This document shows positions 8,328-17,503 of a stretch of 34,363 nt of DNA, piece after piece; position 1 is the stretch's first letter, and each line of letters begins with the position of its first letter. The notes beneath the pieces were generated by a model that made no database searches, was not told the origin of the DNA, and saw only the letters and a program-made list of their open reading frames with translations. The stretch is taken from assembly GCA_964553715.1 (NCBI GenBank), contig CAZKKY010000013.1:1-34363 (forward strand), read 5' to 3'. Both the position numbers and the translations under genes were made by a program. Source of the DNA: JAGOJE01 sp964553715 (lineage in GTDB: Bacteria; Pseudomonadota; Alphaproteobacteria; Rickettsiales; Rickettsiaceae).

Positions 8328-8993
8328 TTAATATCTACGGTGAGTATTTTTTCCTGGCATAATAATTTCAGAATAATATGTACCTTCACTCTCTAAATTA
8401 TCTTCAGAAATAATGAATTTTGTTTGCAAATTTCCAAGATTTCTATGAGACACCCTAAAATTCACATAATTGTTTTTTTTATCAGCTATGCCAGGACATA
8501 TAGTAATAAATGTGAATTTACCATTATTATCTGTTGTCGCTACTCCACTTCCTTGGAAAGTAGATGCATTTTTTGATATATTAATTTTTTTTCTATCTAC
8601 TCTACTACGCAGAGGTTCATAAGGATATTTACCATCACAGCCTACTTGCCATAAATATACTTTAGCGTCAGAAACAGGTACACAATTACTGTCTAAAACT
8701 CTTCCTTTTATAACAATTTTTTCTCCACAAAATACTGGATTTTGACCATTTCTACGTAGCAAATTATTGCTTGATTCAAATATTCTTGGCTCATAGTCAT
8801 TGATACTAGATTTAGTCACTTCACATTTATCAAATTTATTATGGCTTAAAATTTTCTTATAATCAGTCTGCTCATCAGAGCATCCTGGTTTTACAATAAA
8901 AATCGGATTACTTTCTGCTAGAGCAATATTACCGAAAAAAATACTATAACAAAATAATAGTAATATCTTAAGTGATTTTGGGTAACCAAACAT
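8328..8993 (-). CDS. Exported intradiol-dioxygenase-fold protein with degenerate metal site
   Basis: 221 residues with a Sec signal peptide (hydrophobic about 8-22, likely cut after ALA near 26). The region 88-182 resembles the catalytic domain of intradiol ring-cleavage dioxygenases: IKGRVLDSNCVPVSDAKVYLW, then DGKYPYEP, GVATTDNNGKFTF and ITICPG. In active enzymes iron is held by two Tyr and two His, the last two in an HxH motif following the ..PG.. strand. Here the equivalent stretch reads NYVNFRV (175-181), so HxH appears replaced by YxN. I therefore expect no ring-cleavage activity; a binding or structural role in the envelope is more likely. It has several Cys that could pair after export. 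It lies 101 nt downstream of sdhA on the same strand. Confidence 0.75.
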   Translation of the reverse strand: MFGYPKSLKILLLFCYSIFFGNIALAESNPIFIVKPGCSDEQTDYKKILSHNKFDKCEVTKSSINDYEPRIFESSNNLLRRNGQNPVFCGEKIVIKGRVLDSNCVPVSDAKVYLWQVGCDGKYPYEPLRSRVDRKKINISKNASTFQGSGVATTDNNGKFTFITICPGIADKKNNYVNFRVSHRNLGNLQTKFIISEDNLESEGTYYSEIIMPGKNTHRRY

Positions 8994-9094
8994 AGGTATA
9001 AATTGATCTGAATTAAATTATTAGTATGAATTAAAAATATACTAACAGAATTTGTAAAACCACCTAAACCAATTTCACTTTTTTACAATTTAAA

Positions 9095-10882
9095 CTAGTA
9101 ATTTCTACTCTCTGGTGGGAAAAACCCCACATCAGAGTCTATAAACCTAACATCTCGCTTTGAATAAGATAAATTATCACCAGATTTAGAAACCAAACTA
9201 TGATATAAAAAATCATTATCATTTCTATCTGGATAGTCTTCTCTGTAATGAGCTCCACGACTTTCACATCTGATTGATGCAGCGAAAATACTTGCCCTAG
9301 CAGAAATTAGTAAATTCTCTAAATCTAGATATTCTAATAACTCATTATTCCATTTTAGATCTCTAGAAAAAACCTTGTGATCTTTCATCTCATTAGTAAT
9401 ATTTTCTATTTCAATAATTCCTTGCTTTAAGAGTTCACCACTACGGAATACGCCAGCATATTTATTCAGAATATTTTTTAGCCTAGATTTTATCTTTGAT
9501 GTAGTTGTTAAACCAATTTCTGATGAAGAACTCACTGTATATTTATTATCCATAAATTTGCCCTCAAATCTATCAAGTAATTCACCATTTATTTTAAGAT
9601 CAATGTTAGAGCTCTCTATATTTTTCGTCAAATTTTCTACTGCAATAGATGCAAAAACTATAAGATCTAGAAGGGAGTTGCATCCTAACCTATTAGCTCC
9701 GTGAACAGAGATACATGCAGCTTCTCCTATAGCATAAAGACCATTTATTATAGAAAGATCATTGTGTACAACCTGACAATATTTATTAGTTGGGATTCCT
9801 CCCATAGTATAATGGCAAGCAGGCGCAACTGGTATTTTGCTAGTAGTAGGATCTATTTTTAAAAAGCTCTCACAATTTTCAAGTAATCCTGGTAAATTTT
9901 TTTGTATATATTCTTTATCAATATGGGTAATATCTAACAAAATGTGATTCTTAAAATCACCACATCCTCTTCCTTCTGATATTTCCCTAGAAATCGCTCT
10001 TGACACTACATCTCTTGAAGCAAGTTCTAAAGAATCGGTTGCGTAATTCTGCATGAATCTTTCGCCCATAGCATTTAGCAGAATTCCTCCTGCTGCTCTT
10101 GCTGCTTCACTAATCAATACTCCTATTCCACTAATGGCTGTTGGATGAAATTGCACAAATTCCATATCTTGCAATGGTATTCCTGCCCTGAATGCTAGGC
10201 CATTACCATCACCCGTACAAAGGCTTGAAGATGTTGCAGTTTCATATATTTGTGTGTAACCACCTGTCGCTATTATTACATTTTTAGAATATAGCATTTT
10301 TAAATTACCCATACTCATATCCCATACAAATATCCCTTCGCATTTGTTATTATGAAATATTAAATCCATAGCATAATGATAATCTAAAAATTCTGCTCCA
10401 TCATCTTTAGCTTTTGTATATAAAGCTTCTAGAATAGCACTACCGGTTTTATCAGCTACAGAACAAGCCCTTTTTGCCATTTTACCTTTACCGAAATTAG
10501 TTCTTTGACCACCATATATCTTTTGTTCTATAAGCCCATCAGCAGTTCTATCAAAATGAACACCCCATTTTTCTAATTGATATATTGCATCTTTAGCATT
10601 ACGTGCTAAAATTTCTATAGCATCCTGGTCTCCAAGCCAGTCTGATCCCTTGATTGTATCATACATATGCCATTTCCAATCATCTTCTGATAACTCTCCT
10701 AGTGCGGCATTAATACCACCTTGCGCTGCAGCAGTATGACTATGAAGTGGATGAACCTTGCTAATAACAAGCACACTTAAACCCTTAGATAAAGAATGAA
10801 TACAGGCAGCAAGCCCTGCACCACCAGCGCCTATAATAATTACATCATATGTTTTTTTTTGATTAATTAGAGATGAGATCAT
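9095..10882 (-). CDS. sdhA: Succinate dehydrogenase flavoprotein subunit
   Basis: 595 residues, full length. FAD-binding Rossmann motif VIIIGAGGAGLAA (15-27). The covalent-FAD His lies in HPLHSHTAAAQGGINAAL (H49 by position). Substrate-site segments QFHPTAISGIGVLISEAARA and ASRDVVSRAIS are present, and the C-terminal domain carries ESRGAHYREDYPDRND and ends PPESRNY. It oxidises succinate to fumarate in complex II and the TCA cycle, passing electrons to SdhB. The sdhB, sdhC and sdhD genes are not adjacent, so complex II genes are dispersed. The start ATG at 10882 is divergent from the FKBP-like gene at 10948. Confidence 0.97.
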   Translation of the reverse strand: MISSLINQKKTYDVIIIGAGGAGLAACIHSLSKGLSVLVISKVHPLHSHTAAAQGGINAALGELSEDDWKWHMYDTIKGSDWLGDQDAIEILARNAKDAIYQLEKWGVHFDRTADGLIEQKIYGGQRTNFGKGKMAKRACSVADKTGSAILEALYTKAKDDGAEFLDYHYAMDLIFHNNKCEGIFVWDMSMGNLKMLYSKNVIIATGGYTQIYETATSSSLCTGDGNGLAFRAGIPLQDMEFVQFHPTAISGIGVLISEAARAAGGILLNAMGERFMQNYATDSLELASRDVVSRAISREISEGRGCGDFKNHILLDITHIDKEYIQKNLPGLLENCESFLKIDPTTSKIPVAPACHYTMGGIPTNKYCQVVHNDLSIINGLYAIGEAACISVHGANRLGCNSLLDLIVFASIAVENLTKNIESSNIDLKINGELLDRFEGKFMDNKYTVSSSSEIGLTTTSKIKSRLKNILNKYAGVFRSGELLKQGIIEIENITNEMKDHKVFSRDLKWNNELLEYLDLENLLISARASIFAASIRCESRGAHYREDYPDRNDNDFLYHSLVSKSGDNLSYSKRDVRFIDSDVGFFPPESRNY

Positions 10883-10947
10883 TGCAGATAAAAAGCCAAC
10901 ATGTTATAAATTTTTAAAAAACACATTATATACATTATAGTCAAAAT

Positions 10948-11985
10948 ATGCAAAAAATCCTTACTCTTATAATTGCTGCAATGATAATATACAATATTGC
11001 TAGTAAAAAATTAGAACACGATAAAACTGATATTAGTAATCAAAGCTCAGTAGCTTCAGAAGATGCAGATCTCAAACATGAATCAACAAATCACTCTAAT
11101 CAAAAAACAGAGATGACAGGCTCTTTGTTTGAACGAACTCTATCTACACTTATGATTAATGTTCTTAGTACTCAAGAAGGAAAAACAATTTTACAAAAAA
11201 TTGTTAAACCTCAATATCCTGAGCGCCAATATAGTAGCATAAAAAACCAAATCATCACTTCTAATCAACCACTAAAAACTCCCTCTGACTTAACAGTAGA
11301 AAATATATTCCATATAGAAACTTTTGGACCAGAGAACGAAGAAGGACCGGCAATATGCGGTCATTCAGTAAGAGTAAAATATAAAATATATACAGCTGAT
11401 GATCATATAATAGTAGATGAAGGAATAAAACTTTTGACTCTGGGAACTAGGGAAATACTCCTTGGACTTGATAATGTTATAGTAGGTATGTATAATGGTC
11501 AAACACGCATAGCATTGATACCTGCAGAATTTACGCAAACACAAAACTCATCAAAGAAAAAAATGGCTAATACAGCCTATAAAGTAGAAGTAAAATTATT
11601 AGATATTATTCCAAAAACATTCATTAAAAATAATGAGATTAGACTATTTCATGATAATCAAACATCTGATTCAATCCCGTATTTATGCGGCACACAAGGC
11701 AGAATCAATTTAAAAATCAGCAAGATCAATGGTGAGATTATATACAATACTGAAAACACGCAAAATACTATTAATATGCTAATCGGTGCTATGAATTACC
11801 CTATTGTAATCTCTTACGCTTTATTTAATAAAAACCCTAAAGCACGTCATGTTGCTATCGCGCAGGGAAAATATTTTCGATCCTTCGGAAATAAAAATTC
11901 TAACCAAATCTTTCCTAATGACCAACTACCTGATGATGAGTTCTTTATAATGGAAATCTCACCACCAAATAATAATTTACAATAA
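10948..11985 (+). CDS. Membrane-anchored protein with two FKBP-like domains
   Basis: 345 residues. A short N-terminal hydrophobic segment (about 3-18) could be a signal or anchor, followed by a hydrophilic linker to about 110. Residues 135-220 read like an FKBP-type peptidyl-prolyl isomerase domain: VRVKYKIYTADDHIIVDEG, then ILLGLDNVIVGMYNGQTRIAL, then YKVEVKLLDI. A second, more diverged copy runs from about 244: both start with a CG pair (ICGHS / LCGTQ), followed by VRVKYKI / GRINLKI, then HIIVDEG / EIIYNTE. Several canonical active-site aromatics are not obvious in either copy, so isomerase activity is uncertain; a periplasmic chaperone role is possible. nrdR follows 14 nt downstream and may be co-transcribed. 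Confidence 0.7.
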   Translation: MQKILTLIIAAMIIYNIASKKLEHDKTDISNQSSVASEDADLKHESTNHSNQKTEMTGSLFERTLSTLMINVLSTQEGKTILQKIVKPQYPERQYSSIKNQIITSNQPLKTPSDLTVENIFHIETFGPENEEGPAICGHSVRVKYKIYTADDHIIVDEGIKLLTLGTREILLGLDNVIVGMYNGQTRIALIPAEFTQTQNSSKKKMANTAYKVEVKLLDIIPKTFIKNNEIRLFHDNQTSDSIPYLCGTQGRINLKISKINGEIIYNTENTQNTINMLIGAMNYPIVISYALFNKNPKARHVAIAQGKYFRSFGNKNSNQIFPNDQLPDDEFFIMEISPPNNNLQ

Positions 11986-11999
11986 TAAGTAAAAAAATC

Positions 12000-12449
12000 A
12001 TGCATTGTCCATTTTGTAAAAATCAAGAAACTTACGTAAAAGACTCTAGAAACAATAAAGAAAACAACATAGTAAGACGAAGACGAATTTGCCCTAAATG
12101 TGATATGCGTTTTACAACTTTAGAAAGAATAATGCTTAAAGAGCTTTTTGTAATAAAAAGATCTGGTACAAAAAAACCTTTTGATCGAGAGAAAATATTA
12201 AAATCCATTACTACAGCTGTAAGAAAGCGTAATATCACAGAGGAGACATTAGATCAAATCACTGACGACATAGTACAGAAAATAGAAAAAACAGTTAAAG
12301 GAGAAATACATACCAGGGAAATAGGACTCATAATAATGCATCATCTAGCCGAAATAGATGAAGTAGCATATATTAGATTCGCATCAGTATATAAAGATTT
12401 TAGTTCCGCAAAAGATTTCGCAAAATTTGCCGGAAATGTCAAAAAGTAA
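12000..12449 (+). CDS. nrdR: Transcriptional repressor NrdR
   Basis: 149 residues, normal length. The N-terminal zinc ribbon has Cys at 3, 6, 31 and 34 (MHCPFC and RRRRICPKC), followed by MRFTTLER. The ATP-cone domain spans about 48-138 (VIKRSGTKKPFDREKILKSI). NrdR binds ATP/dATP and represses ribonucleotide reductase genes through NrdR boxes. No ribonucleotide reductase gene is in the window, so its targets lie elsewhere. It starts 14 nt after the FKBP-like gene. Confidence 0.96.
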   Translation: MHCPFCKNQETYVKDSRNNKENNIVRRRRICPKCDMRFTTLERIMLKELFVIKRSGTKKPFDREKILKSITTAVRKRNITEETLDQITDDIVQKIEKTVKGEIHTREIGLIIMHHLAEIDEVAYIRFASVYKDFSSAKDFAKFAGNVKK

Positions 12450-12496
12450 TTAGTATTCAGTTCTAAAGATCTAATAAAAATTCAAGTTTAAAAGGA

Positions 12497-13945
12497 TCAC
12501 TTAGTATCTATAGGTAGAGCAATAACAATCTGAGTATTATTTCTAACTATAAAAAATACTATATGTTTTTTATTAGTTTTTATAGAATCATCATATATCT
12601 TTTTAAACTCCTCTAAAGAGCTAACAGGAACTTTATTTACTTGCATTACAATATCACCCACTACAAGATTGTAAAAATGGCTCTTATGATTCGTAAAGCC
12701 TGTTATTACGACTCCTTTGCTAAAGTCTTTAATATTGAATTTACTTGCAAGGTCCTTAGTTAAATTACTAAAAATTATTCCATTCTTTTCAATAGATCCA
12801 CTAGGAATAACAGAAGATTGCTCCTGTTTTGTAATTAAATTTTTATTATCATACTCAACTATATGACAAGTTATATTTTTTTTGTCTTTGCTGCGCAAGA
12901 TAACCATTTGTGCATCTTTATTTATAGGAGCTTCTGATACCGCTATTTGTAATTTACGAGAATTTTTGGCTGGCACTCCATTAAATTCTATAATTATATC
13001 ATTAGTTTTAATACCCGCTTTATCAGCAGCGCTACCTGGCTCTACATCTACTACTAAAACACCTGAATTACTTGGAGAGTCTAGACCTTCTGCTATTTCT
13101 GGGGTGACATCTTGAATCTTAATACCAAGAGTACCTCTAGCAACTTTTCCGTTTTTCTTAAGCTGAGCTATAATAGGCTGGGCTGTAGAAGAAGGAATAG
13201 CAAAACCTATCCCTATACTTGTTCCTGATGGGGAATAAATAGAGGTGTTAACTCCAATAACTTCTCCGTTCATATTAAACATTGGCCCACCACTATTTCC
13301 ACTGTTTATAGCAGTATCAGTTTGTATAAAATCATCTACAAACCCATCGCTTATATCTCTTCCTTTAGAGGATATAATACCTGTAGTCACAGTTCCTCCA
13401 AGTCCGAATGGATTTCCAATAGCTATTACCCAATCTCCTACTCTTGATTTTGTAGGATCTCCAAATTTTACAAATGGCAGTGGAGATTTAGGCTCTACTT
13501 TGAGTAATGCAAGATCTGTACGCTGATCGCTACCTATTAATTTTGCTTGTAGTTCTTCATTAGTACCAAGCTTGATGAAAATCTCATCAGCAGATTCTAC
13601 AACATGATGGTTAGTTACTATGTAACCAGTCTCGTCAATTATAAACCCAGAACCAAGAGAAGTAGCTTTAGGGGTTATGTACATCTCTTCTAAACCAAAT
13701 GGCGCTTCAAATCTTTCAAATAAATCTTCAAACCCTGGAATTCCTTTAGGAAAAATTCTTTTATTAGAGAGTAAATTATGCCTAGTACTTTTTGAAGTAT
13801 AAACATTGACTACAGCAGGAAGCAATGGCTCTACTACATCTGCAAAACCATTTGGATAGAGAGGCCCACTGCCTTCCGCATTTACATTAGTATTAACTAG
13901 TAAAAATATGACTAAGGATTTTATTAATAAGAATCTTTTTAGCAT
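12497..13945 (-). CDS. degP: Periplasmic serine protease of the Do/HtrA (DegP) family
   Basis: 482 residues. Signal peptide at 1-23 (LIKSLVIFLLVNTNVNA). The trypsin-like domain has a clear triad: His114 in TNHHVV, Asp144 in RTDLALL, and Ser218 in NSGNSGGP. Two PDZ domains follow, at about 270-365 and 395-480. It degrades or chaperones misfolded envelope proteins. It sits 17 nt after hflC in the same direction, the hflK-hflC-htrA order common in alphaproteobacteria, which suggests one operon for membrane and periplasmic quality control. Its 3' end faces nrdR. Confidence 0.95.
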   Translation of the reverse strand: MLKRFLLIKSLVIFLLVNTNVNAEGSGPLYPNGFADVVEPLLPAVVNVYTSKSTRHNLLSNKRIFPKGIPGFEDLFERFEAPFGLEEMYITPKATSLGSGFIIDETGYIVTNHHVVESADEIFIKLGTNEELQAKLIGSDQRTDLALLKVEPKSPLPFVKFGDPTKSRVGDWVIAIGNPFGLGGTVTTGIISSKGRDISDGFVDDFIQTDTAINSGNSGGPMFNMNGEVIGVNTSIYSPSGTSIGIGFAIPSSTAQPIIAQLKKNGKVARGTLGIKIQDVTPEIAEGLDSPSNSGVLVVDVEPGSAADKAGIKTNDIIIEFNGVPAKNSRKLQIAVSEAPINKDAQMVILRSKDKKNITCHIVEYDNKNLITKQEQSSVIPSGSIEKNGIIFSNLTKDLASKFNIKDFSKGVVITGFTNHKSHFYNLVVGDIVMQVNKVPVSSLEEFKKIYDDSIKTNKKHIVFFIVRNNTQIVIALPIDTK

Positions 13946-13962
13946 GATAAAAACCTATAATG

Positions 13963-14838
13963 TTATTTATTCATATTCAAAAACTTAAATAATTCACTTT
14001 TAGGAGATAATACATACGAAGTATCATCCTTCTTTAATACATTTTGATACGCTATAAGAGAGCGATAAAACTTATAAAACTCAGGATCTTTAGAAAAAGC
14101 AGAATTATATATTTTTGCTGCGATTGCATCTCCTTCACCTTTTAGCGTTTGAGCCTTGCTATAACTTTCTGATAAAGTAATCTGAGCTTCCTTATCAGCT
14201 TTAGCACGTATCCTTGCTGCTTCTTCTTCTCCTTCAGCTCTTATCTGTTTTGCTTCTTTTTCTCTCTCGGTTTGCATGCGTCTATATATGCCTTCGCTAT
14301 TTTCTTTAGGTAGATCTGCCCTTAGTATACGCACATCAGTTATCTCAACTCCGAAATCTTTAGCTGCTTCGCTGGATAAAACCTGAATCTGAGACATGAT
14401 ATTGCTACGCTCGCTTGATAACAATGCTGTTATAGGAACAGTACCTATAACTTTTCTCATAGAAGATTCAATAATTTTATTAAGTCTTATACGTACACCA
14501 TAATCATTAGCAACTGTTTTATAAAACATCACAGGATCTGTGATTTTAAATTTAGCAAATGCGTCTACGATAACCCTTTCTCCATCAGAAGATGTTACTT
14601 CTTTAGCTTCAGCATCTACATTCAAAATACGTTTATCAAAATACTCTACATTTTGTATAAAAGGAATTTTGATTGATAAACCTGGTTCTTTAACAACACG
14701 CATAGCTTCCCCAAACTGGAATACTACAGCATATTCGCGTTTATCTACTGTAAATAGAGAACTACCAAGTAAAATTATTAAAGCCGTAACTACTATTATG
14801 ATAATATTTGTTTGCAATTTTTCCATTTTTTGCTCCAT
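13963..14838 (-). CDS. hflC: HflC, subunit of the FtsH-modulating HflKC complex
   Basis: 291 residues. One N-terminal membrane segment (about 8-27) precedes a band-7/SPFH domain beginning FTVDKREYAVVFQFGEAMRVV. A charged helical region rich in Glu/Arg/Ala follows (about 190-235, QTEREKEAKQIRAEGEEEAA), typical of HflC. It forms a large periplasmic cage with HflK around the FtsH protease and tunes turnover of membrane proteins. The start lies 2 nt after the hflK stop; an alternative Met is at codon 5. It leads into htrA 17 nt downstream. Confidence 0.95.
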   Translation of the reverse strand: MEQKMEKLQTNIIIIVVTALIILLGSSLFTVDKREYAVVFQFGEAMRVVKEPGLSIKIPFIQNVEYFDKRILNVDAEAKEVTSSDGERVIVDAFAKFKITDPVMFYKTVANDYGVRIRLNKIIESSMRKVIGTVPITALLSSERSNIMSQIQVLSSEAAKDFGVEITDVRILRADLPKENSEGIYRRMQTEREKEAKQIRAEGEEEAARIRAKADKEAQITLSESYSKAQTLKGEGDAIAAKIYNSAFSKDPEFYKFYRSLIAYQNVLKKDDTSYVLSPKSELFKFLNMNK

Positions 14839-14840
14839 AA

Positions 14841-15872
14841 CTATTTCTGGTCTATTGCCATATGCGGCAATGTATCTGTTCCTATAAGTACCTTACGGCT
14901 ACCACTTAAAACTTGCTCTACAGTTTCCAGATAAAGTCTATCTTTAGTAGTTTGCTGAGAATTATTATACTCTCTTAATATAGCATTAAATCTACTAGTA
15001 TCTCCTTCTGCTTTTGCAATTACACTTTGTTTGTATCCTTCAGATTCTTGTATCATTTTTTCAGCTTCTCCTCTAGCTTTTGGAAGGATATCATTACTAT
15101 ATGCTTGTGCTTGATTTATAGAACGTTCTTTATCTGCTTTAGAAGTTTGGACATCTCTATAAGCATCTATCACTTCTGAAGGAGGCTCTGCTTTAAGTAG
15201 CTGCACTTTATCAATTACTATACCACTACTATAGTGATCTAAAATATCTTGAGTCAGTTTTTCAATTTTATCTGCTATTTCTTGCTTTTGATTAGATAAG
15301 ACAGAAGATATCGGGGTTGCACCTATTACTTCTCTTATAGCACTCTCTGCTGCAAGTTTTACAGTTTCTTCTGGACCAAAAACATTGAAGATAAAATCCT
15401 CTACATTTTTGATATGCCACATTACGTCCGTATTCAAATCCACAATATTTTCATCTCCTGTAAGCATTAGACTTTCATTAGCAATATAATAATTTGAACT
15501 CTGATTAGAAGAAGATCTGTATCCTATTTCAATACGACGAGACTTATTCACACTTTCTATAATTGCATTTTCAAAAGGTTTTGGAAGCCTGTAGTTAAGG
15601 CCTGGAGTACCTTTTCTAACAAAGTTACCAAACCGCATAATTACAGCTTCTTCGCCCTCACGAACTTTATATATTCCAGATAACATCCAAATAGCAAATA
15701 AAGCCATTACAGCAATTAAGATGCTATTTTTGTTGATATCAAAATCAAAATTGCTAAATGGACCAGGTGTTTTTGGATATTTTATTGTGCTTTTTTTTCT
15801 AAAAAGATTCTGTTCGTCATCCATATTATCCCAGGGAGATTTAAAAAATAGCTTCTTTATAGTATAAATCAT
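14841..15872 (-). CDS. hflK: HflK, subunit of the FtsH-modulating HflKC complex
   Basis: 343 residues. The N-terminal cytoplasmic stretch contains SPWDN, a shortened form of the Gly/Pro-rich HflK head. A membrane segment (about 50-68) and a band-7 domain starting YKVREGEEAVIMRFGNFV follow. Then comes a helical region with DVQTSKADKERSINQAQAYS and the conserved ARGEAEKMIQESEGYK. It pairs with HflC. It is first in the apparent operon hflK-hflC-htrA and divergent from mrp across 76 nt. Confidence 0.95.
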   Translation of the reverse strand: MIYTIKKLFFKSPWDNMDDEQNLFRKKSTIKYPKTPGPFSNFDFDINKNSILIAVMALFAIWMLSGIYKVREGEEAVIMRFGNFVRKGTPGLNYRLPKPFENAIIESVNKSRRIEIGYRSSSNQSSNYYIANESLMLTGDENIVDLNTDVMWHIKNVEDFIFNVFGPEETVKLAAESAIREVIGATPISSVLSNQKQEIADKIEKLTQDILDHYSSGIVIDKVQLLKAEPPSEVIDAYRDVQTSKADKERSINQAQAYSNDILPKARGEAEKMIQESEGYKQSVIAKAEGDTSRFNAILREYNNSQQTTKDRLYLETVEQVLSGSRKVLIGTDTLPHMAIDQK

Positions 15873-15948
15873 AAAATCCTTAATATTGGGGTTTTAGTAC
15901 TAGACGAATGTCTATATATAAAATACAATATAACACCAAACAGTTGTA

Positions 15949-16689
15949 ATGCAAGACCATAATAAAATGAAAAGAAAAGATGCTAGCAAAAATAAAATTC
16001 TTCTAGAAGATGTATCACATGTTATTTTAGTCTCTTCTGGTAAAGGCGGAGTGGGAAAATCTACAATTGCAAAAGCATTAGCAGAACAATTGGCATCACA
16101 AGGATCAAATGTTGGAATTGTAGACGCAGATATTTACGGACCATCTATCCCTACAATGTTTGGAATTTCTGCCAAACCAGAGTTAGATGGCAATAAAATG
16201 CTGCCTATTACAAAAAATGGCATAAAAATAATGTCTATAGGCTTTCTTGTAGCTCCAGGTAGCGCAATAGCTTGGAGAGGCCCTATGGCGACAAAAGCTG
16301 TTTACCAAATTCTTTCTTTAGTAAAATGGGGTAATTTGGATTATTTAATAATAGATACCCCCCCAGGAACAGGTGATATTCATCTAAGTATTTTAGAAAA
16401 TTACAAAATAGATGGTACAATCATTGTAACAACTCCACAAAAAATATCAGCTATAGATGCTATAAAAGCTATAGATTTATATAGGAAATTTGCTGTTCCC
16501 GTTATAGGCATTGTAGAAAATATGAGTGATATTTTTCTTGGAAATAACGGAGAGATATTAGCGGATTCATACTCTATTCCATTAATAGCACGGGTCCCTA
16601 TGAACATAGAGGTCGCAAAAATTTGTGATAATGGAGAGCCTATAGGAGCTATGATGCCGGTTCTCATACCAAATATCAGAACCGGCTAA
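15949..16689 (+). CDS. mrp: Mrp/ApbC-family P-loop ATPase lacking the usual cluster cysteines
   Basis: 246 residues. Deviant Walker A GKGGVGKS (31-38), then VDADIYGPSIPTMFG, IDTPPGTGDIHLS and VTTPQKISAIDA, all hallmarks of the Mrp/Nbp35 iron-sulfur carrier family. Two things are unusual. There is no N-terminal MIP18 (DUF59) domain. The place where Mrp normally carries a CxxC after ENMS reads ENMSDIFLGNNGE with no Cys; the only Cys I see is at KICDNG. Cluster binding in the usual way therefore looks unlikely, though ATPase residues are intact. The final codons form one side of a hairpin shared with convergent rplY. Confidence 0.9.
   Translation: MQDHNKMKRKDASKNKILLEDVSHVILVSSGKGGVGKSTIAKALAEQLASQGSNVGIVDADIYGPSIPTMFGISAKPELDGNKMLPITKNGIKIMSIGFLVAPGSAIAWRGPMATKAVYQILSLVKWGNLDYLIIDTPPGTGDIHLSILENYKIDGTIIVTTPQKISAIDAIKAIDLYRKFAVPVIGIVENMSDIFLGNNGEILADSYSIPLIARVPMNIEVAKICDNGEPIGAMMPVLIPNIRTG
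16656..16686. terminator. Hairpin between mrp and rplY, possible bidirectional terminator
   Basis: A perfect 9-bp inverted repeat, GCCGGTTCT (16656-16664) and AGAACCGGC (16678-16686), with a 13-nt loop. It is unusually GC-rich for this window and lies within the last codons of mrp, 19 nt before the rplY stop on the other strand. Only a weak T-rich tail follows on the plus strand. Confidence 0.55.
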
Positions 16690-16704
16690 TTTTACTTGCT
16701 TAGA

Positions 16705-17319
16705 TTACGCAGATGTTTCTGCAGAAGTAGATTCTGCATCTGATTTACCGCCACGACCAGTGATAGATGCAACTATAAAATCTTTCTTCGCTAGAATTTG
16801 ACAATTTTGTGGCAATGGTAAGCTACTAGCACGAATAGAAGCGCCAATACCCATATTCACTACATCAATAACGATATCTTTAGGAATAGAATTAACATCA
16901 CATAGCAAAGTAATACTACGATGTATTATATTAAAGAAACCACCTCTTTTAATACCAAGAGAACGTTCTTTACCTTCAAACACGATAGGTACATTCACTT
17001 TTTGAACTTTATCGTTTAGATACATGAAATCCACATGCCTTACAATATCAGTAATAGGATGCAACTGTACGTCCTTAGCCATTACTTTAACTTTCTTGCC
17101 TTGAATATCTAACTCAATTACTGTAGATTTAAAACCGTGTTTACGATAAAGCTTTGTTATTTCCTTTTCTTCAACCAAAATAGACATAGCTTCTCTGCCA
17201 GGGCCATATACAGTTGCAGGAACTTTTCCATTCAAACGCACATTACGAGATGCGCCAGTACCAACAAGACCCCTATTTTCTGCGACTAAAGATGCCACAT
17301 CGTTAGTGTTTGCACTCAT
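16705..17319 (-). CDS. rplY: 50S ribosomal protein L25 (Ctc form)
   Basis: 204 residues, the longer Ctc-type L25 with an N-terminal 5S rRNA-binding domain and a C-terminal TL5 domain. Family features include GTGASRNVRLNGKVPATVYG, the stretch around LHPITDIVRHVDFMYL (about 101-116), and a C-terminal tail rich in Ser/Ala/Glu. It has a strong Shine-Dalgarno (GGGAGAG, 17330-17324) and a good promoter. In many alphaproteobacteria pth follows rplY; here mrp is convergent instead. Confidence 0.95.
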   Translation of the reverse strand: MSANTNDVASLVAENRGLVGTGASRNVRLNGKVPATVYGPGREAMSILVEEKEITKLYRKHGFKSTVIELDIQGKKVKVMAKDVQLHPITDIVRHVDFMYLNDKVQKVNVPIVFEGKERSLGIKRGGFFNIIHRSITLLCDVNSIPKDIVIDVVNMGIGASIRASSLPLPQNCQILAKKDFIVASITGRGGKSDAESTSAETSA

Positions 17320-17361
17320 TTTTCTCTCCCTTTTATAGACGATATAAAGAATTTAGGTCGC

Positions 17362-17390
17362 ATAATAACAACAATATCTTAGAAATTCAA
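17362..17390 (-). promoter_or_regulatory. Promoter of rplY
   Basis: On the minus strand TTGAAT (17390-17385), a 17-nt spacer and TATTAT (17367-17362). Predicted start is near 17355, about 36 nt before the ATG. Confidence 0.55.
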
Positions 17391-17503
17391 GTTTAAATTC
17401 ATGATTAGTAATATTTATAAATTTTGGGATTTTACTTCAGTAAATAACTAACACATAATCTATATCATGCCATATTGAACAATTTGGAAGGAAAAATAGT
17501 ATA

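Noticed and set aside
13245..13526. Plus-strand frame opposite htrA
   Set aside because: It lies over the protease active-site region of htrA, whose catalytic motifs are intact.
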